Source: Vibrio penaeicida
Lineage (GTDB): Bacteria > Pseudomonadota > Gammaproteobacteria > Enterobacterales > Vibrionaceae
Length of the DNA stretch: 64,000 nt
Direction: 5' to 3'
Assembly: GCF_002933855.1 (NCBI RefSeq)
Contig: NZ_BFAQ01000022.1
Location: 1 to 64,000 of the forward strand
In this document: in pieces, positions 35,389 through 45,069 of the stretch
Layout: every line of letters starts with the position of its first letter
How positions within the stretch are numbered: the stretch's first letter is position 1
Program-made: the position numbers and the translations under genes
Notes under the pieces: model-generated
The model's input: only the letters and a program-made list of their open reading frames with translations
Databases searched by the model: none
Told to the model about the DNA's origin: nothing

Positions 35389-35645
35389 GACATTAATGTA
35401 TCTTGGTTTTTATAGATATTGATTTTTATAGTGTTGCTATTTCTAGTTTTCTGACGGTGTCAGAGACCGACCTGTCGTCGGTTAGTTTTGCAAGCAAAGG
35501 TGCATAAAAGCGATATTTTGTAACTATTTTTGTACGATACACCATTCTATTTCAAATTGTAAATGTAAAATGATGAAAAATCGTCTCGCTTTTTGAACAC
35601 TTGCCATCATTGAGATTACGCTCATTATAACTGGCTGAATATGGG

Positions 35646-36662
35646 TTATTTTTTAGTCGGTATGCTTTTTTCACCATTGACGAGAATGTCCAAATATTGG
35701 GTTAGCCTTTTTTGCATTTTGTCTTTGCACATCTCGTCATCACTAGCCAATTCTTGTTTTATGAGCAAAAGCTCTTGCGACAGTTGAGTAACAAATTGAA
35801 GTTTCTCTTTCCGGTATTGATTTTCTAACTGCTGCCTCAGTACTGCTGGGTTTTGTACTTTTTTAGGAGTAATAAAGGATTTTAAGGTTTCAACGATTCT
35901 GTCTAGTAAGTTGTACACCAAGTTTGCAGAGAACCCCCCGAGTAAAGCGGTTGTTATACGAATAGCAGCATGATTTGCCTCTGAATTGGTATCGACGGTT
36001 ATCATGTCTGTCGTCGATTGTGCAACCGCGTCTAAATTGATCGGGATAAGCTGAGTTAATGTAATACCCGATATTAATCCCACCACAAATCGAACCCAGT
36101 ATGAACTTTCGTGTTTTGGGTCATATACGCCTTGGGTGACAAAGCTATTGGCTTTAAACAGCCCAGCAAAGGAAGCCCCAATCGCAGAAGCAGCCAGTAG
36201 AATGGCTTGAACAAAGAGCAAATCAGTTCCTTGTAAATCAAACATGCTGGCGACCATATTTTCATTGTTAATTGCACCTGAGAGGCTAAGCCCAATCAAT
36301 GAAAAAAGAGAAATGAGGGCAACTGCCATCATTCTGCGGATCAATGGCACGCTGCCCAAAAACAAAAAAGGAGGGGCCTTTTTGTTTTCATCGTACATCA
36401 AGAGTATGGTTTGTGGTTTTGCTGGTGCTACTAGCTCCGAGAGTTGATTATAGATATCGGTTACTTGATGCGCGCGAATATCTTGCTCCTTTGATAAGCC
36501 AGAGTTCAACAATTGCATTAAATTTCCTGGAACGGTTATCCCTTTCGAAAATGCATAGTGCGCAAGGGCTTCACATTCGTGTTCCAACTGATCTAAAAAG
36601 CCACTGTTGGTTGCCATTGCTGGTTGTTGTTTTTCTAGATTTTCGGTGTGCGGTATATCCAT
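35646..36662 (-). CDS. Unknown four-helix membrane protein, last gene of the P450 operon
   Basis: Not recognised. The 338-aa product has a cytoplasmic N-terminal part of about 100 residues. Four hydrophobic helices follow, near 110-130 (MMAVALISLFSLIGLSLSG), 148-168, 188-206 and 236-256. The C-terminus is charged and helical, probably a coiled coil (LENQYRKEKLQFVTQLSQEL). No transporter signature is seen. It begins 11 bases after the FadL-type gene ends and precedes a strong terminator, so it is the last gene of the seven-gene operon. Confidence 0.65.
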   Translation of the reverse strand: MDIPHTENLEKQQPAMATNSGFLDQLEHECEALAHYAFSKGITVPGNLMQLLNSGLSKEQDIRAHQVTDIYNQLSELVAPAKPQTILLMYDENKKAPPFLFLGSVPLIRRMMAVALISLFSLIGLSLSGAINNENMVASMFDLQGTDLLFVQAILLAASAIGASFAGLFKANSFVTQGVYDPKHESSYWVRFVVGLISGITLTQLIPINLDAVAQSTTDMITVDTNSEANHAAIRITTALLGGFSANLVYNLLDRIVETLKSFITPKKVQNPAVLRQQLENQYRKEKLQFVTQLSQELLLIKQELASDDEMCKDKMQKRLTQYLDILVNGEKSIPTKK

Positions 36663-36673
36663 AGTGCACCTTC

Positions 36674-38047
36674 CTAGAACGTGTAATTTAACTGTGCCAT
36701 AAATATATGTGCATAGAGATCCAGATCAGCCGACAACGTGCCACGGGGAATGTTGTTTCCACCTTCGAGATCAATCGTGACTGGGGTAAATTTGATGTAC
36801 TGATAACCTACATCTAGTTTGACGTTTTCGTTGTATTGATAACTCATCCCCAAGCCAACATTCCAGCGATCATTATTTGGCGCTCGCGGGCTGACAGCAT
36901 CAGCTGGCGTAGGATTCCAATCGTATGCGAAACCAGTACGCAGTTTTATGTCTTGGTTGTATTGATAGCCCATCCCAATAGCGACGAACCAGCTGTCGTG
37001 CCAATTGTTGTCTACTATCGTATCCGCCAAACCGTTTCCGTAAGTGACGGTGGTGTCTGTGAATGCACTCCAGCCAAATCGATTGGCGTTACCATACAGT
37101 TCGAAATCTTCAGTTAACTTGTGCAATACGCCAACTTGCAACATCGAAGGTGTATCTATATCAAACTGAGCGCTACCTGTTGGGCTGCTGATGGTGACGC
37201 CTAGAGATGCAGCGGCGCTAACCAAGGCCGCGTAGTTGGCTGATGAGCCAGTAAGTTCGACATCGCCGTTGAATGAATGTGAAATCTTGGAGCGATAAGA
37301 CAATCCAAATCGAGTGTTTTCGGTCATCTGGTATTCGGTTCCCAATGAAAACCCGAAGGCGAGATCTTTACCTGTTATGGTGCTTGTTACATCGGTATCA
37401 ACACTTGGAGATGTGGTGGATGTTGCGACCATCGTGCCGAGTTCTACCGTGTAATATTGGAGATTGACCGCTGCGCCAAAAGACCATTGATCATTCATTT
37501 TCCATGCGACCGTTGGGCTTACGTTGTAAGCGAATAACGCGGTTTTGGTGGCAGTGTAACGAGAAACGGCTGTGTCGGGGTAATCGGAAACGTAAGCGTA
37601 GGGCGCACCAATGCTCAGTCCAAGCACTAATCCTGGCTGGTATTCATGGGTAAAGTACATTGCGCTTCCATAGGCGGTATCTATGGGTTGTTCTGGTTCA
37701 GCTGGATACCCTGAAACGTCGACGGTTCCAGATGTATATGGTGCGGTTGCGCTGGCATTTTTTAGCTTGGATGTCGGCATATCTAATACCGCTCCAATGG
37801 AAAAGCGTGTTCCATCAAACCGTGCAATCGAGGCAGGGTTTGAAAACATGGCGCTGATATCATTAGCGCCTGTCCCGTTGGTTGAATACGCACTCCCCAA
37901 GCCCTCTGCACTTTGGTGCAAAAAGTGATAGCCATTCGCCAACGCATTGTTGATGGGCAATACAGCGATGGCTGAAGATAGAAGCGAATAGGACACCACT
38001 TTATTGAGCTTGAATTTGACGTTGTTTATCGATTTTTTATTATTCAT
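36674..38047 (-). CDS. FadL-family outer membrane transporter
   Basis: Outer membrane beta-barrel of 457 aa of the FadL/TodX family for hydrophobic compounds such as long-chain fatty acids. After a long signal peptide (ending NNALA) comes the plug hallmark NGYHFLHQSAEGLGSAY and the NPA motif in MFSNPASIARFDGT. The C-terminus ends in Phe (MAQLNYTF) as in outer membrane barrels. It is 27 bases behind the patatin gene, suggesting that its cargo is the substrate or product of that lipase or of the P450/peroxidase. Confidence 0.92.
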   Translation of the reverse strand: MNNKKSINNVKFKLNKVVSYSLLSSAIAVLPINNALANGYHFLHQSAEGLGSAYSTNGTGANDISAMFSNPASIARFDGTRFSIGAVLDMPTSKLKNASATAPYTSGTVDVSGYPAEPEQPIDTAYGSAMYFTHEYQPGLVLGLSIGAPYAYVSDYPDTAVSRYTATKTALFAYNVSPTVAWKMNDQWSFGAAVNLQYYTVELGTMVATSTTSPSVDTDVTSTITGKDLAFGFSLGTEYQMTENTRFGLSYRSKISHSFNGDVELTGSSANYAALVSAAASLGVTISSPTGSAQFDIDTPSMLQVGVLHKLTEDFELYGNANRFGWSAFTDTTVTYGNGLADTIVDNNWHDSWFVAIGMGYQYNQDIKLRTGFAYDWNPTPADAVSPRAPNNDRWNVGLGMSYQYNENVKLDVGYQYIKFTPVTIDLEGGNNIPRGTLSADLDLYAHIFMAQLNYTF

Positions 38048-38074
38048 GTTTACATCACTTATCCGTAAGTTAGT

Positions 38075-40390
38075 TTAGGCGCTTCGTCTGTTAGAGAAGG
38101 AACCTTCTGATTCTGAAATGCTTTGTTCTTGATTGAATAGGGTTTGAAATGCCACCTGATACCCAAGTGCGCGATAGGCTTCAAATTGCGCTTCATCGAA
38201 GAATTGGTCTCCAGAAGATTGGTTAGGAAACTCTGGGTTTTTGGACTGATAGTTGGCGATGTACCGATATTTATCGAAATAGTCTTCGTTGCTTTGAACG
38301 TCGGTAGACATCGTATCTTCTGGGTTGGTCATGACTGATTTTATGTAAAGGATTTTGCCGATTCGCCCATTCCTATAGTGGATTTCTCCATGGGCATGAG
38401 CTTGATTTTTCTGCCTTATCTCGTCTAGCCCAGTCATCGTGATTTTGATACCAAAATCGGTTTGAATCATTCGTATGGCGTCCATCAAACCTGTAAACGT
38501 CCCGTCCGAATCTGCCTCTGCATCGGATATAACAATAAGCCTGCATTCACGGCGTACCAATTCGTAGAGCCCTAGGTTTTCGAAATGACCGCCATCAGAT
38601 AAGTTGATGTAGTTCTGGCTGGTATTGATATTGCCCAACAGTTCTCTGAGAAAGTAAGAAGGACCTACGCGGTCATTTCTCAGCAGCTTCTTCCACCAAG
38701 AAAGGGAAGAGCTCGGTTTCTGGATATGGACTTTAGATGGGTTCTTTACCCAGTAGTCATAACGAATATTGAGCATTGCCAGCAAGAATACGAGAGGCTT
38801 GACGGTGTTTCGCCCCATATTTGGAGCAACAGCTGCTCCTGATATTGCTGTGGCGGTGCCGAGGTTAATACTGGGCTGAGATACTTCAAGATCTTGAGTC
38901 TTACAAAAACCCGTTTTATTGCTTCCGCTAAAGCATTTGGAGAAGATGAAGTTTTCGCCCAATCGGTCTTTTTTATAGGCGTTGACGCTTTGCCCGCCAT
39001 TTAGCGTACAGTTGATCAGAGAGTAAGGCGCATATTCGCTATCCAATTCTGAGAGCTTTAGTTTGTCGGTATGAATGATGGGGGCATGAGGGAAAGGGCT
39101 CTGTTTTTTAAACAGGTACGCAAGGCTTAACCTATCGCGATAAAATCGATTAACAGCGGTAAAGTTGGCACTGCCAGTAAACTGATTAAGAAGCATGAGC
39201 GCTATTGATAGCGACACTATTGCGAAATAGCTTGTCTCTTGGGTTAGGAGTGAGTCAGTTACATCCAATACCACTACCCAGCAAGCGAAAATAGCGGAAA
39301 AGCCGATAAACCCTACAACAAGTTGATTGCTGATTTTACTTAGATTTGAAATGACTTTTGCTAGAAGTAAACTGCATGCAATAGCGATAGCCAAGCCATT
39401 AATACCCATTTGGTGTAACGATACCCCCCAAACGGCAAGCGTTTGATACCATTCAAGTGCCAAGGGTTGGGCTTCAAGGATGACGCTGCCGAATATTGCC
39501 GCGACGTTAATGGCGATTGCAGAGGTGATTCTGTCTCGCCAAATCCAAGACTGGTTGTTTGAGGACGCTAGGTTTTCAGTGACGTTTGTTGTTAACGCCG
39601 AACCAATATAGTTTAGTAACAAAAGCAACATGAGTGATTTGGTAATGGGGAAGTGCGAACCCAAACCAATGTGTTCTAACCACGAGGCATAATCGCTATA
39701 AAAGCCAAGCGGTGATGTCGAGAGAAATGCCATTACCATGGCAAAAATTAGTAAATATGGCAGAACAACTAAGGCGTTAAGTACGATGCCTCGAAGAAAA
39801 ATGGCAGGAACACGTATCGTGTCTAGACCACCATTGGGAGCCATATAATTCGAATTGTTTCTCAAATGACGGAACTCGCTAGGCTCTACATCGCCTTGCT
39901 CATGGGTAAAAAGAGCATCTATGGCTTCTGTTTTTTTATCGGCGTACTGCTCGTTTGTCACCGCTCCTGCCATCGCGCTTGAAAATGCTGCTCCAATGTA
40001 GCCACCGCCTGACACTGTCGAGAGATAATCAACGTTGTTGAGCAGACCGCTCTTTTTGAATGCTTGAATGACGCCGAGGTTAAAAGTAGCAGAACGAATC
40101 CCACCACCAGAAAAGCATAATCCCACCAAACCTGGGTGAAGAATACTTGAGTCCTCATTCCACTTTTGTTCCTGATTTTTATCTGCAAGAGACTCGATGG
40201 TTTGATTAAGAGGAACAGAACGCTGATCCCAAGGTATCAGCGTCTGTTCAAAATCAGGCAACGAGCGGGGGGAGCGCTCTAATGTCTGACCATCTCTGTT
40301 TATTACCTTTCTTTGCAATACGTGTTTCAATTCTTCCGGTAGCACAACTTGATAGAGGTAATGGTTGTGCTTAGTTATTTGATCAGCCAT
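38075..40390 (-). CDS. Patatin-like lipase with inserted membrane helices
   Basis: Ser-Asp dyad acyl hydrolase of 771 aa. The oxyanion loop GGGIRS is at 95-100, the nucleophile is Ser127 in STVSGGGYIG, and the catalytic Asp599 lies in LSDGGHFENLG. Between the two halves, roughly residues 195-405, there are about six hydrophobic helices, so the active domain appears split by a membrane module. It would release fatty acyl chains from membrane lipids. It sits between the DyP peroxidase and FadL genes. A similar split-patatin architecture is known to me only as a domain pattern; no activity is proven. Confidence 0.85.
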   Translation of the reverse strand: MADQITKHNHYLYQVVLPEELKHVLQRKVINRDGQTLERSPRSLPDFEQTLIPWDQRSVPLNQTIESLADKNQEQKWNEDSSILHPGLVGLCFSGGGIRSATFNLGVIQAFKKSGLLNNVDYLSTVSGGGYIGAAFSSAMAGAVTNEQYADKKTEAIDALFTHEQGDVEPSEFRHLRNNSNYMAPNGGLDTIRVPAIFLRGIVLNALVVLPYLLIFAMVMAFLSTSPLGFYSDYASWLEHIGLGSHFPITKSLMLLLLLNYIGSALTTNVTENLASSNNQSWIWRDRITSAIAINVAAIFGSVILEAQPLALEWYQTLAVWGVSLHQMGINGLAIAIACSLLLAKVISNLSKISNQLVVGFIGFSAIFACWVVVLDVTDSLLTQETSYFAIVSLSIALMLLNQFTGSANFTAVNRFYRDRLSLAYLFKKQSPFPHAPIIHTDKLKLSELDSEYAPYSLINCTLNGGQSVNAYKKDRLGENFIFSKCFSGSNKTGFCKTQDLEVSQPSINLGTATAISGAAVAPNMGRNTVKPLVFLLAMLNIRYDYWVKNPSKVHIQKPSSSLSWWKKLLRNDRVGPSYFLRELLGNINTSQNYINLSDGGHFENLGLYELVRRECRLIVISDAEADSDGTFTGLMDAIRMIQTDFGIKITMTGLDEIRQKNQAHAHGEIHYRNGRIGKILYIKSVMTNPEDTMSTDVQSNEDYFDKYRYIANYQSKNPEFPNQSSGDQFFDEAQFEAYRALGYQVAFQTLFNQEQSISESEGSFSNRRSA

Positions 40391-40431
40391 ATGACGTCCT
40401 TGTCTTGTTACACGTACTAGGTCACAAGACC

Positions 40432-42033
40432 CTAAGTCGGGTCGATAATGCCTTCTGCTAACATGCGCAGTGCAGTGAGGCTTGGGATGAAGAAGTAATC
40501 ACCACCTCGTGTTTCAACGAATCTTGGAATATGAGAGCAGAAAAATGGCTTCTTGCCGGTTTGTTCATTTCCTTGAATGAGCATGCTGCCATCCGCTGAA
40601 ATATCAGGTTTATTAGACATATTGCCGATGATTGGGTCTTTTTCGTTGGAGCGTTTAAAATCGTTGCCGTAGTTCATCCATTGCTGCTGAACAAACTCGA
40701 ATTGGCGCTCGATATCGGCATTTAAAGCCATGAATATAATGCCTTGATTGCCGGAATCTTCAGGCGATTCACTTACGGTGCCATAAGGCAGACCACGGCG
40801 AAGGATACGTCGGCGATTCACCAATGCACCTGGCGTATTGAACGCATCTTTTACACCGTATTCGAGAGCACCTCGCGGGTTGGCTCTGCGAACGTGTGAG
40901 CCCATAGGGCATGCTGAGCCTTTTATGTCGTCATGATAATTGAAAGCTGTAAGCTGCTGTTTTAATTCAAGGTACTTTGCTTTGTTTTCAGTCGTTGGGT
41001 TTTCTTTTGCGTCTTTCTGCGCTTTGCGTAATTTATTATGAAAGGCGTCAGCCTCCTGCTGAGTAGGGAAAGAGGCGATGGGGGCACCATTCTTCCAACG
41101 ACCAACAAATTTCGCTGATAGCGCCTCACTTCCACCTTCAAAATCTTTGCCGATTTCTTCACTATAACGCTTGAAAGATTCAACGTTTTGATGAAGCTTT
41201 CGATACACCATAAAAGTGCCATTTTTAGCCAATAGCGGTGGTGTTGGGGCTTTAGGGTATTCAAACGATTCGTCTCGATGCCCAAGTATAAATTCGCCCG
41301 TTTCCAGTGGCTCCCAACCTTCCATCTTAGATGGGTCTTTCCCTGTTGGCTTTCCGGCACCGAGGACGCGTTCGGCCGGCGCGCCTGTGCCTTTGAAGAA
41401 TGGATCGCTAATACCGTCTACATAGCCAAAGTGTTCTTTTGGCGTTACTTTTTCATTTTCTTTTAAAGCCGCAGCGTCTTGGTAAGGAAGTAGCGCTCCA
41501 TTTCCAGCACGGTGCCCTTGCAACAACTCTACGCCTGCATTGCATATTTCTATCAACCTAAGCAATTCTTTGTAGCGAATCTCAATGTCTGCTTGGGTTT
41601 GTCCATTTATTGATAACCAAAGATGCACTTTTTCCGGCGAATGCCATATAGGATCCCAATGTTCGGGCGCGCTTGATAGGTCGTCTCCAAGTATGTCCTT
41701 CCTAGCCGGCATACCCATCGCAAAAGCTTTTGGAAAAGACTGAAGTGATTGCTGTGGCACACCGATCGCTTTTAACCCGTTGTACGTAAAGCCCACATTG
41801 GTGGTCGCTAAAGGCTTAGAGACTGGCTCTTGGTTTGGACCTGTTTGTCCCCATGGAACAGAGGTTGTGACTTTATTGGTTATTTGTCTTAAAAATCGTC
41901 TTGCATCGGCTTCTTTTCTTACCGACAAAAATAGATAGCGTGCGTGCGGATAACCAAATCGTCCATAACCCTTGATAATGTTGCCTTGGATATCGTGGAG
42001 ATCTATTGCGGCAGTGGAAGGCGTATCTGACAT
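40432..42033 (-). CDS. DyP-type haem peroxidase
   Basis: Haem peroxidase of 533 aa with the family GxxDG motif as GYVDG (203-207; catalytic Asp206) and the proximal haem His380 in GSHVRRANPR. No signal peptide is seen. It is longer than the compact encapsulin-associated DyPs, with insertions around 290-365. It would oxidise organic substrates with H2O2 or lipid hydroperoxides. The start shares one base with the stop of the upstream unknown gene, so they are co-translated. Confidence 0.92.
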   Translation of the reverse strand: MSDTPSTAAIDLHDIQGNIIKGYGRFGYPHARYLFLSVRKEADARRFLRQITNKVTTSVPWGQTGPNQEPVSKPLATTNVGFTYNGLKAIGVPQQSLQSFPKAFAMGMPARKDILGDDLSSAPEHWDPIWHSPEKVHLWLSINGQTQADIEIRYKELLRLIEICNAGVELLQGHRAGNGALLPYQDAAALKENEKVTPKEHFGYVDGISDPFFKGTGAPAERVLGAGKPTGKDPSKMEGWEPLETGEFILGHRDESFEYPKAPTPPLLAKNGTFMVYRKLHQNVESFKRYSEEIGKDFEGGSEALSAKFVGRWKNGAPIASFPTQQEADAFHNKLRKAQKDAKENPTTENKAKYLELKQQLTAFNYHDDIKGSACPMGSHVRRANPRGALEYGVKDAFNTPGALVNRRRILRRGLPYGTVSESPEDSGNQGIIFMALNADIERQFEFVQQQWMNYGNDFKRSNEKDPIIGNMSNKPDISADGSMLIQGNEQTGKKPFFCSHIPRFVETRGGDYFFIPSLTALRMLAEGIIDPT

Positions 42034-42728
42034 TATTCTGTCTCCAATGATGGTTTGCTTTCAGCGACAGAAGATGCGCTGTTTTGGGTATAGATATGTG
42101 CAGTTGTTGCGACTTCTTCTAGGCTGCTCGCTCCGGCACTCCAGCTAGGAGATGAAAGGTTGTCGATGTCTATAGCACGTTCAAACTCTCGAAATAATTT
42201 TTGAATTTCGTGCGCTGGCTTACCTTGGTTTGCGTAAACAAAGCGAGAAAACTCTTGCTTCAAAAATAGGCTTTTCAGTTGAGCCTTTAGGGATAAGTCG
42301 TTTGAGCCATTAAAAAAGAGCTGGTTATCGATTTGGCATTTTTTAACGTATTCGATGAATTGGTCTGCGTTGTTTACTTGGTCAAAAGCAACACAGTGTT
42401 GCCAGATTTTTTTAACATCCCCTTCAGCGTGTTGCCACATATCGTAGAGATAGGAGTCCAGATCGCCATAAAAATTGCTACTGAAAACGAGGTATTGAGA
42501 CTGCAAGTGTTCTTCTCTAGCAGGGTGACCTTGATAAAAAACATCCGAGAGCACGTAAAAGCGGGCTAAATAAGTATTGGGTACCTTCGCCATAGGGCTG
42601 AACCTATCTAGCGGGAGAGCATGCAGATGATCTCGAAGTATTGCACTGTATGAGGTGTCGTCTTTGCACCCATTGATGATTGGACACAATGCTGTTAAGC
42701 CGTACGCGTTACCACTGGTATTAGACAT
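42033..42728 (-). CDS. Unknown protein, paralogue of its upstream neighbour
   Basis: Not recognised. The 231-aa product begins MSNTSGNAYGLTALCPI, with FSSNFYGDLDSYLYDMW near 83-99 and QFIEYVKKCQIDNQLFF near 123-139. These blocks align with the next gene (43402) at the start, at FFSNFNGSWAQYVDSF and at FHDYITSNQVWTNHYY, so the two are diverged copies. No signal peptide or membrane helix is evident. Being fused in translation to DyP suggests a partner role, perhaps substrate delivery, which is inference. Confidence 0.65.
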   Translation of the reverse strand: MSNTSGNAYGLTALCPIINGCKDDTSYSAILRDHLHALPLDRFSPMAKVPNTYLARFYVLSDVFYQGHPAREEHLQSQYLVFSSNFYGDLDSYLYDMWQHAEGDVKKIWQHCVAFDQVNNADQFIEYVKKCQIDNQLFFNGSNDLSLKAQLKSLFLKQEFSRFVYANQGKPAHEIQKLFREFERAIDIDNLSSPSWSAGASSLEEVATTAHIYTQNSASSVAESKPSLETE

Positions 42729-42745
42729 GATCTATTCCTCTCTCT

Positions 42746-43402
42746 TTAACTGGCTTTAGCAAGGCGCTTTTCTACGGCTTCTGCAGAAAGGCTGACGATT
42801 GGAGAAGGTGCCATCATTCCAATGTGATCTTGTAGCGAAAGAGTCAATGCGTCGTAACGCTTTTGAAAATCGTCCGCTGATTCATTGGCTGGCGTTTCCT
42901 TAATGAATTCTGAGAGTGAACTTCGAATGTGTTGCCCAGATTTCACGTCGTTCGATGCTGCCATTGGGTAGGCGCTGTAGTAGTGGTTTGTCCATACTTG
43001 GTTTGATGTAATGTAGTCGTGGAAGGGTTGCAATGGCACCGAGCCAGGGTATTTCACGTTGTTTTTCCAAAATAGATCCAAACCAGATGGAATCGCGCTA
43101 TGGAATGAGTCAACGTATTGAGCCCAACTGCCATTAAAATTGCTAAAGAAGAACATGTAGCTGTACTTAATGGTTTCTTTGGGCTGTGATTCTGAAAGCC
43201 TAGGAAATTCACTTGGTTTAACGATCGCCCACCGAGCGTAATGAATCAGAGAAAGTGTGGTTAACCCATTTAAAGACGCTCCGACTAATTTCATGGCTCC
43301 AGAGTTAACTGTCCAAAATATAAATTTGTTTAGCCAGCGCCAGTACCATTTTATTGGTGTAACTACGTTCATGGCATACGCCTTACCCGCAATATTTGAC
43401 AT
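42746..43402 (-). CDS. Unknown protein, paralogue of its downstream neighbour
   Basis: Not recognised. The 218-aa product begins MSNIAGKAYAMNVVTPIKWYW, with the shared FFFSNFNGSWAQYVDSF block near 89-105. A moderately hydrophobic stretch around 25-60 might associate with a membrane. It lies between the P450 and its paralogue. The pairing of two related small proteins with a P450 and a DyP peroxidase is distinctive. Confidence 0.65.
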   Translation of the reverse strand: MSNIAGKAYAMNVVTPIKWYWRWLNKFIFWTVNSGAMKLVGASLNGLTTLSLIHYARWAIVKPSEFPRLSESQPKETIKYSYMFFFSNFNGSWAQYVDSFHSAIPSGLDLFWKNNVKYPGSVPLQPFHDYITSNQVWTNHYYSAYPMAASNDVKSGQHIRSSLSEFIKETPANESADDFQKRYDALTLSLQDHIGMMAPSPIVSLSAEAVEKRLAKAS

Positions 43403-43477
43403 ACCACATTCCTGTATAAAGTGATGGATTTTATTATTGTCTACTGGTGCCTTTAGGCAGACCGGTAGACTTGTTGA

Positions 43478-44809
43478 TTATGCGACTTTTGATGGTTTCT
43501 CTATTGTCGTATCCGGTGATGTCTCATCGGTGTGACGGGATAATTGCTCGTGTGTGATCGTTAGACTTACCGGATAGGGTTCTCGGTATTGAACTAAACC
43601 AAGTTCGCCTTCGGCTCTGAGAACATGATCCGACTTCAAGATTGCTTTCAGAATATTAGGGATTTGGATTAGGTTAATGTATTGACCGAAGCAGGTATGC
43701 ATACCGTAACCAAAATGCATGTAAACGTGCCTTGGGCGATCTAACTTAAATGATTTGGGGTGAGGTAAGTCGCGCCCATCTAGCATCGCAGATTGCGTAG
43801 CAACAAAAACTTGTGTGCCTTTCTTTATCTTCTTAGAACGCCATGTGCCTTGCGCTATTGTGTAATCGCAATTAGCAATGCGAAAAAGACCAGCACCAAA
43901 GGATTTGAAACGCAGTGTTTCCAGAACAAATTGTTCCAACGTGTGCATGTCGTCTAAATGTGCAGCCCGCTGTGCTTTGATAAAAAGCGCTTTGTTATCT
44001 AACAAGTAATCTAAAACTAGAATGGCACATTTAGAGGTAGTAGGGACTAAGCCTATGATTATCCCGATTAAGTTATTACGAATATCGTAATCTGTCATTC
44101 CTGGTGTTCCAGATTCTTGTAGCTTCAAGCATCGTTCTAAAATATCGTCTTTTTTATTTCGTTCACTGGAAGGCAGCAGTCTTCGCTCTTCGATTAAGAG
44201 GTCAATATGAGTGCGTAAGCTAGCGGCGTCGCGTATTGCTGCCTCTTCAATATCTTTCGGGCAATCGGGATAGAATAGGTACTGAAAAAGGTTACAAGTC
44301 CAATTGAATAACTTTTCTGGCTCAATCCCAGAAACGCCTAGGTATTCGGCGGTGAATTGACATGGCACAACACTGGTCAGCTCTGAGACTAGCTCAATTT
44401 TCCCTGTGCTGCTTTCCATAATTTTCTTGGCGAGTTTATCCGTTAGTGGCGCTACGATTTTATCTAGATCGTCACGTCTAACAGCCAATCGCATGTTAGA
44501 AACATCTCTTGTGTAGTCTGGAATGTCATTCATTCCTAAGAAGAAGTTACTGCCGTCGGTGATAACTCGCATCTTATCGGCGTAAGTTACACCTAACTCA
44601 TTAGGACGAGACAGTGCTTCTTGAACGTCTTTGAATCGGGTGATCAGTGCGTAGTTCTTATAAAGAACATTGGGTTGAATAAAACGGATTATCGAAAATA
44701 TCAGGGGGACGTTATTTGACGCCCACGCTTTTAGCCGCGCTGTTATGCTCATAATTTCTGCCAATTGACGTTTATCTGTTTTCGCACACCGTGAAATTCT
44801 ATGTCTCAT
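43478..44809 (-). CDS. Cytochrome P450 without the acid-alcohol pair
   Basis: Haem-thiolate enzyme of up to 443 aa. The ExxR pair is E297-R300 (ETLR) and the haem loop is FGYGMHTCFG with Cys373. In the I helix the usual (A/G)Gx(D/E)T reads GLVPTT (253-258), so no acidic residue stands before Thr. That is more like P450s that use peroxides or rearrange hydroperoxides than redox-partner monooxygenases. No ferredoxin or reductase gene is nearby, which agrees. It is the first gene of the operon; ATG 44752 is an alternative start, and neither start has a good ribosome-binding site. Confidence 0.9.
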   Translation of the reverse strand: MRHRISRCAKTDKRQLAEIMSITARLKAWASNNVPLIFSIIRFIQPNVLYKNYALITRFKDVQEALSRPNELGVTYADKMRVITDGSNFFLGMNDIPDYTRDVSNMRLAVRRDDLDKIVAPLTDKLAKKIMESSTGKIELVSELTSVVPCQFTAEYLGVSGIEPEKLFNWTCNLFQYLFYPDCPKDIEEAAIRDAASLRTHIDLLIEERRLLPSSERNKKDDILERCLKLQESGTPGMTDYDIRNNLIGIIIGLVPTTSKCAILVLDYLLDNKALFIKAQRAAHLDDMHTLEQFVLETLRFKSFGAGLFRIANCDYTIAQGTWRSKKIKKGTQVFVATQSAMLDGRDLPHPKSFKLDRPRHVYMHFGYGMHTCFGQYINLIQIPNILKAILKSDHVLRAEGELGLVQYREPYPVSLTITHEQLSRHTDETSPDTTIEKPSKVA

Positions 44810-45069
44810 CTAGTGTGAACCAGTGCATTTATTGTTAGAGGAGTGGTTATTTAAATTAATATGCAACCATTCCTTATAAATATATCGGTCTTAAGTGCGG
44901 TAAACTGAAAATATCTTCAGATTCGGATCACAAGGCAGCGGAAATGTAACTGATATGAATGTAAACGGTACGTAATGTTGATCTATATATGAAAATGAAA
45001 AGTTAAAATGAAGTTAGTTTTAATTACTTCTTCATTTATCCAAAAAATACGCTATACGGCACACCCATT

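Noticed and set aside
35466..35490. Weak hairpin ACCGAC/GTCGGT with a short T stretch
   Set aside because: Only six base pairs and no upstream plus-strand gene close by; not convincing as a terminator.
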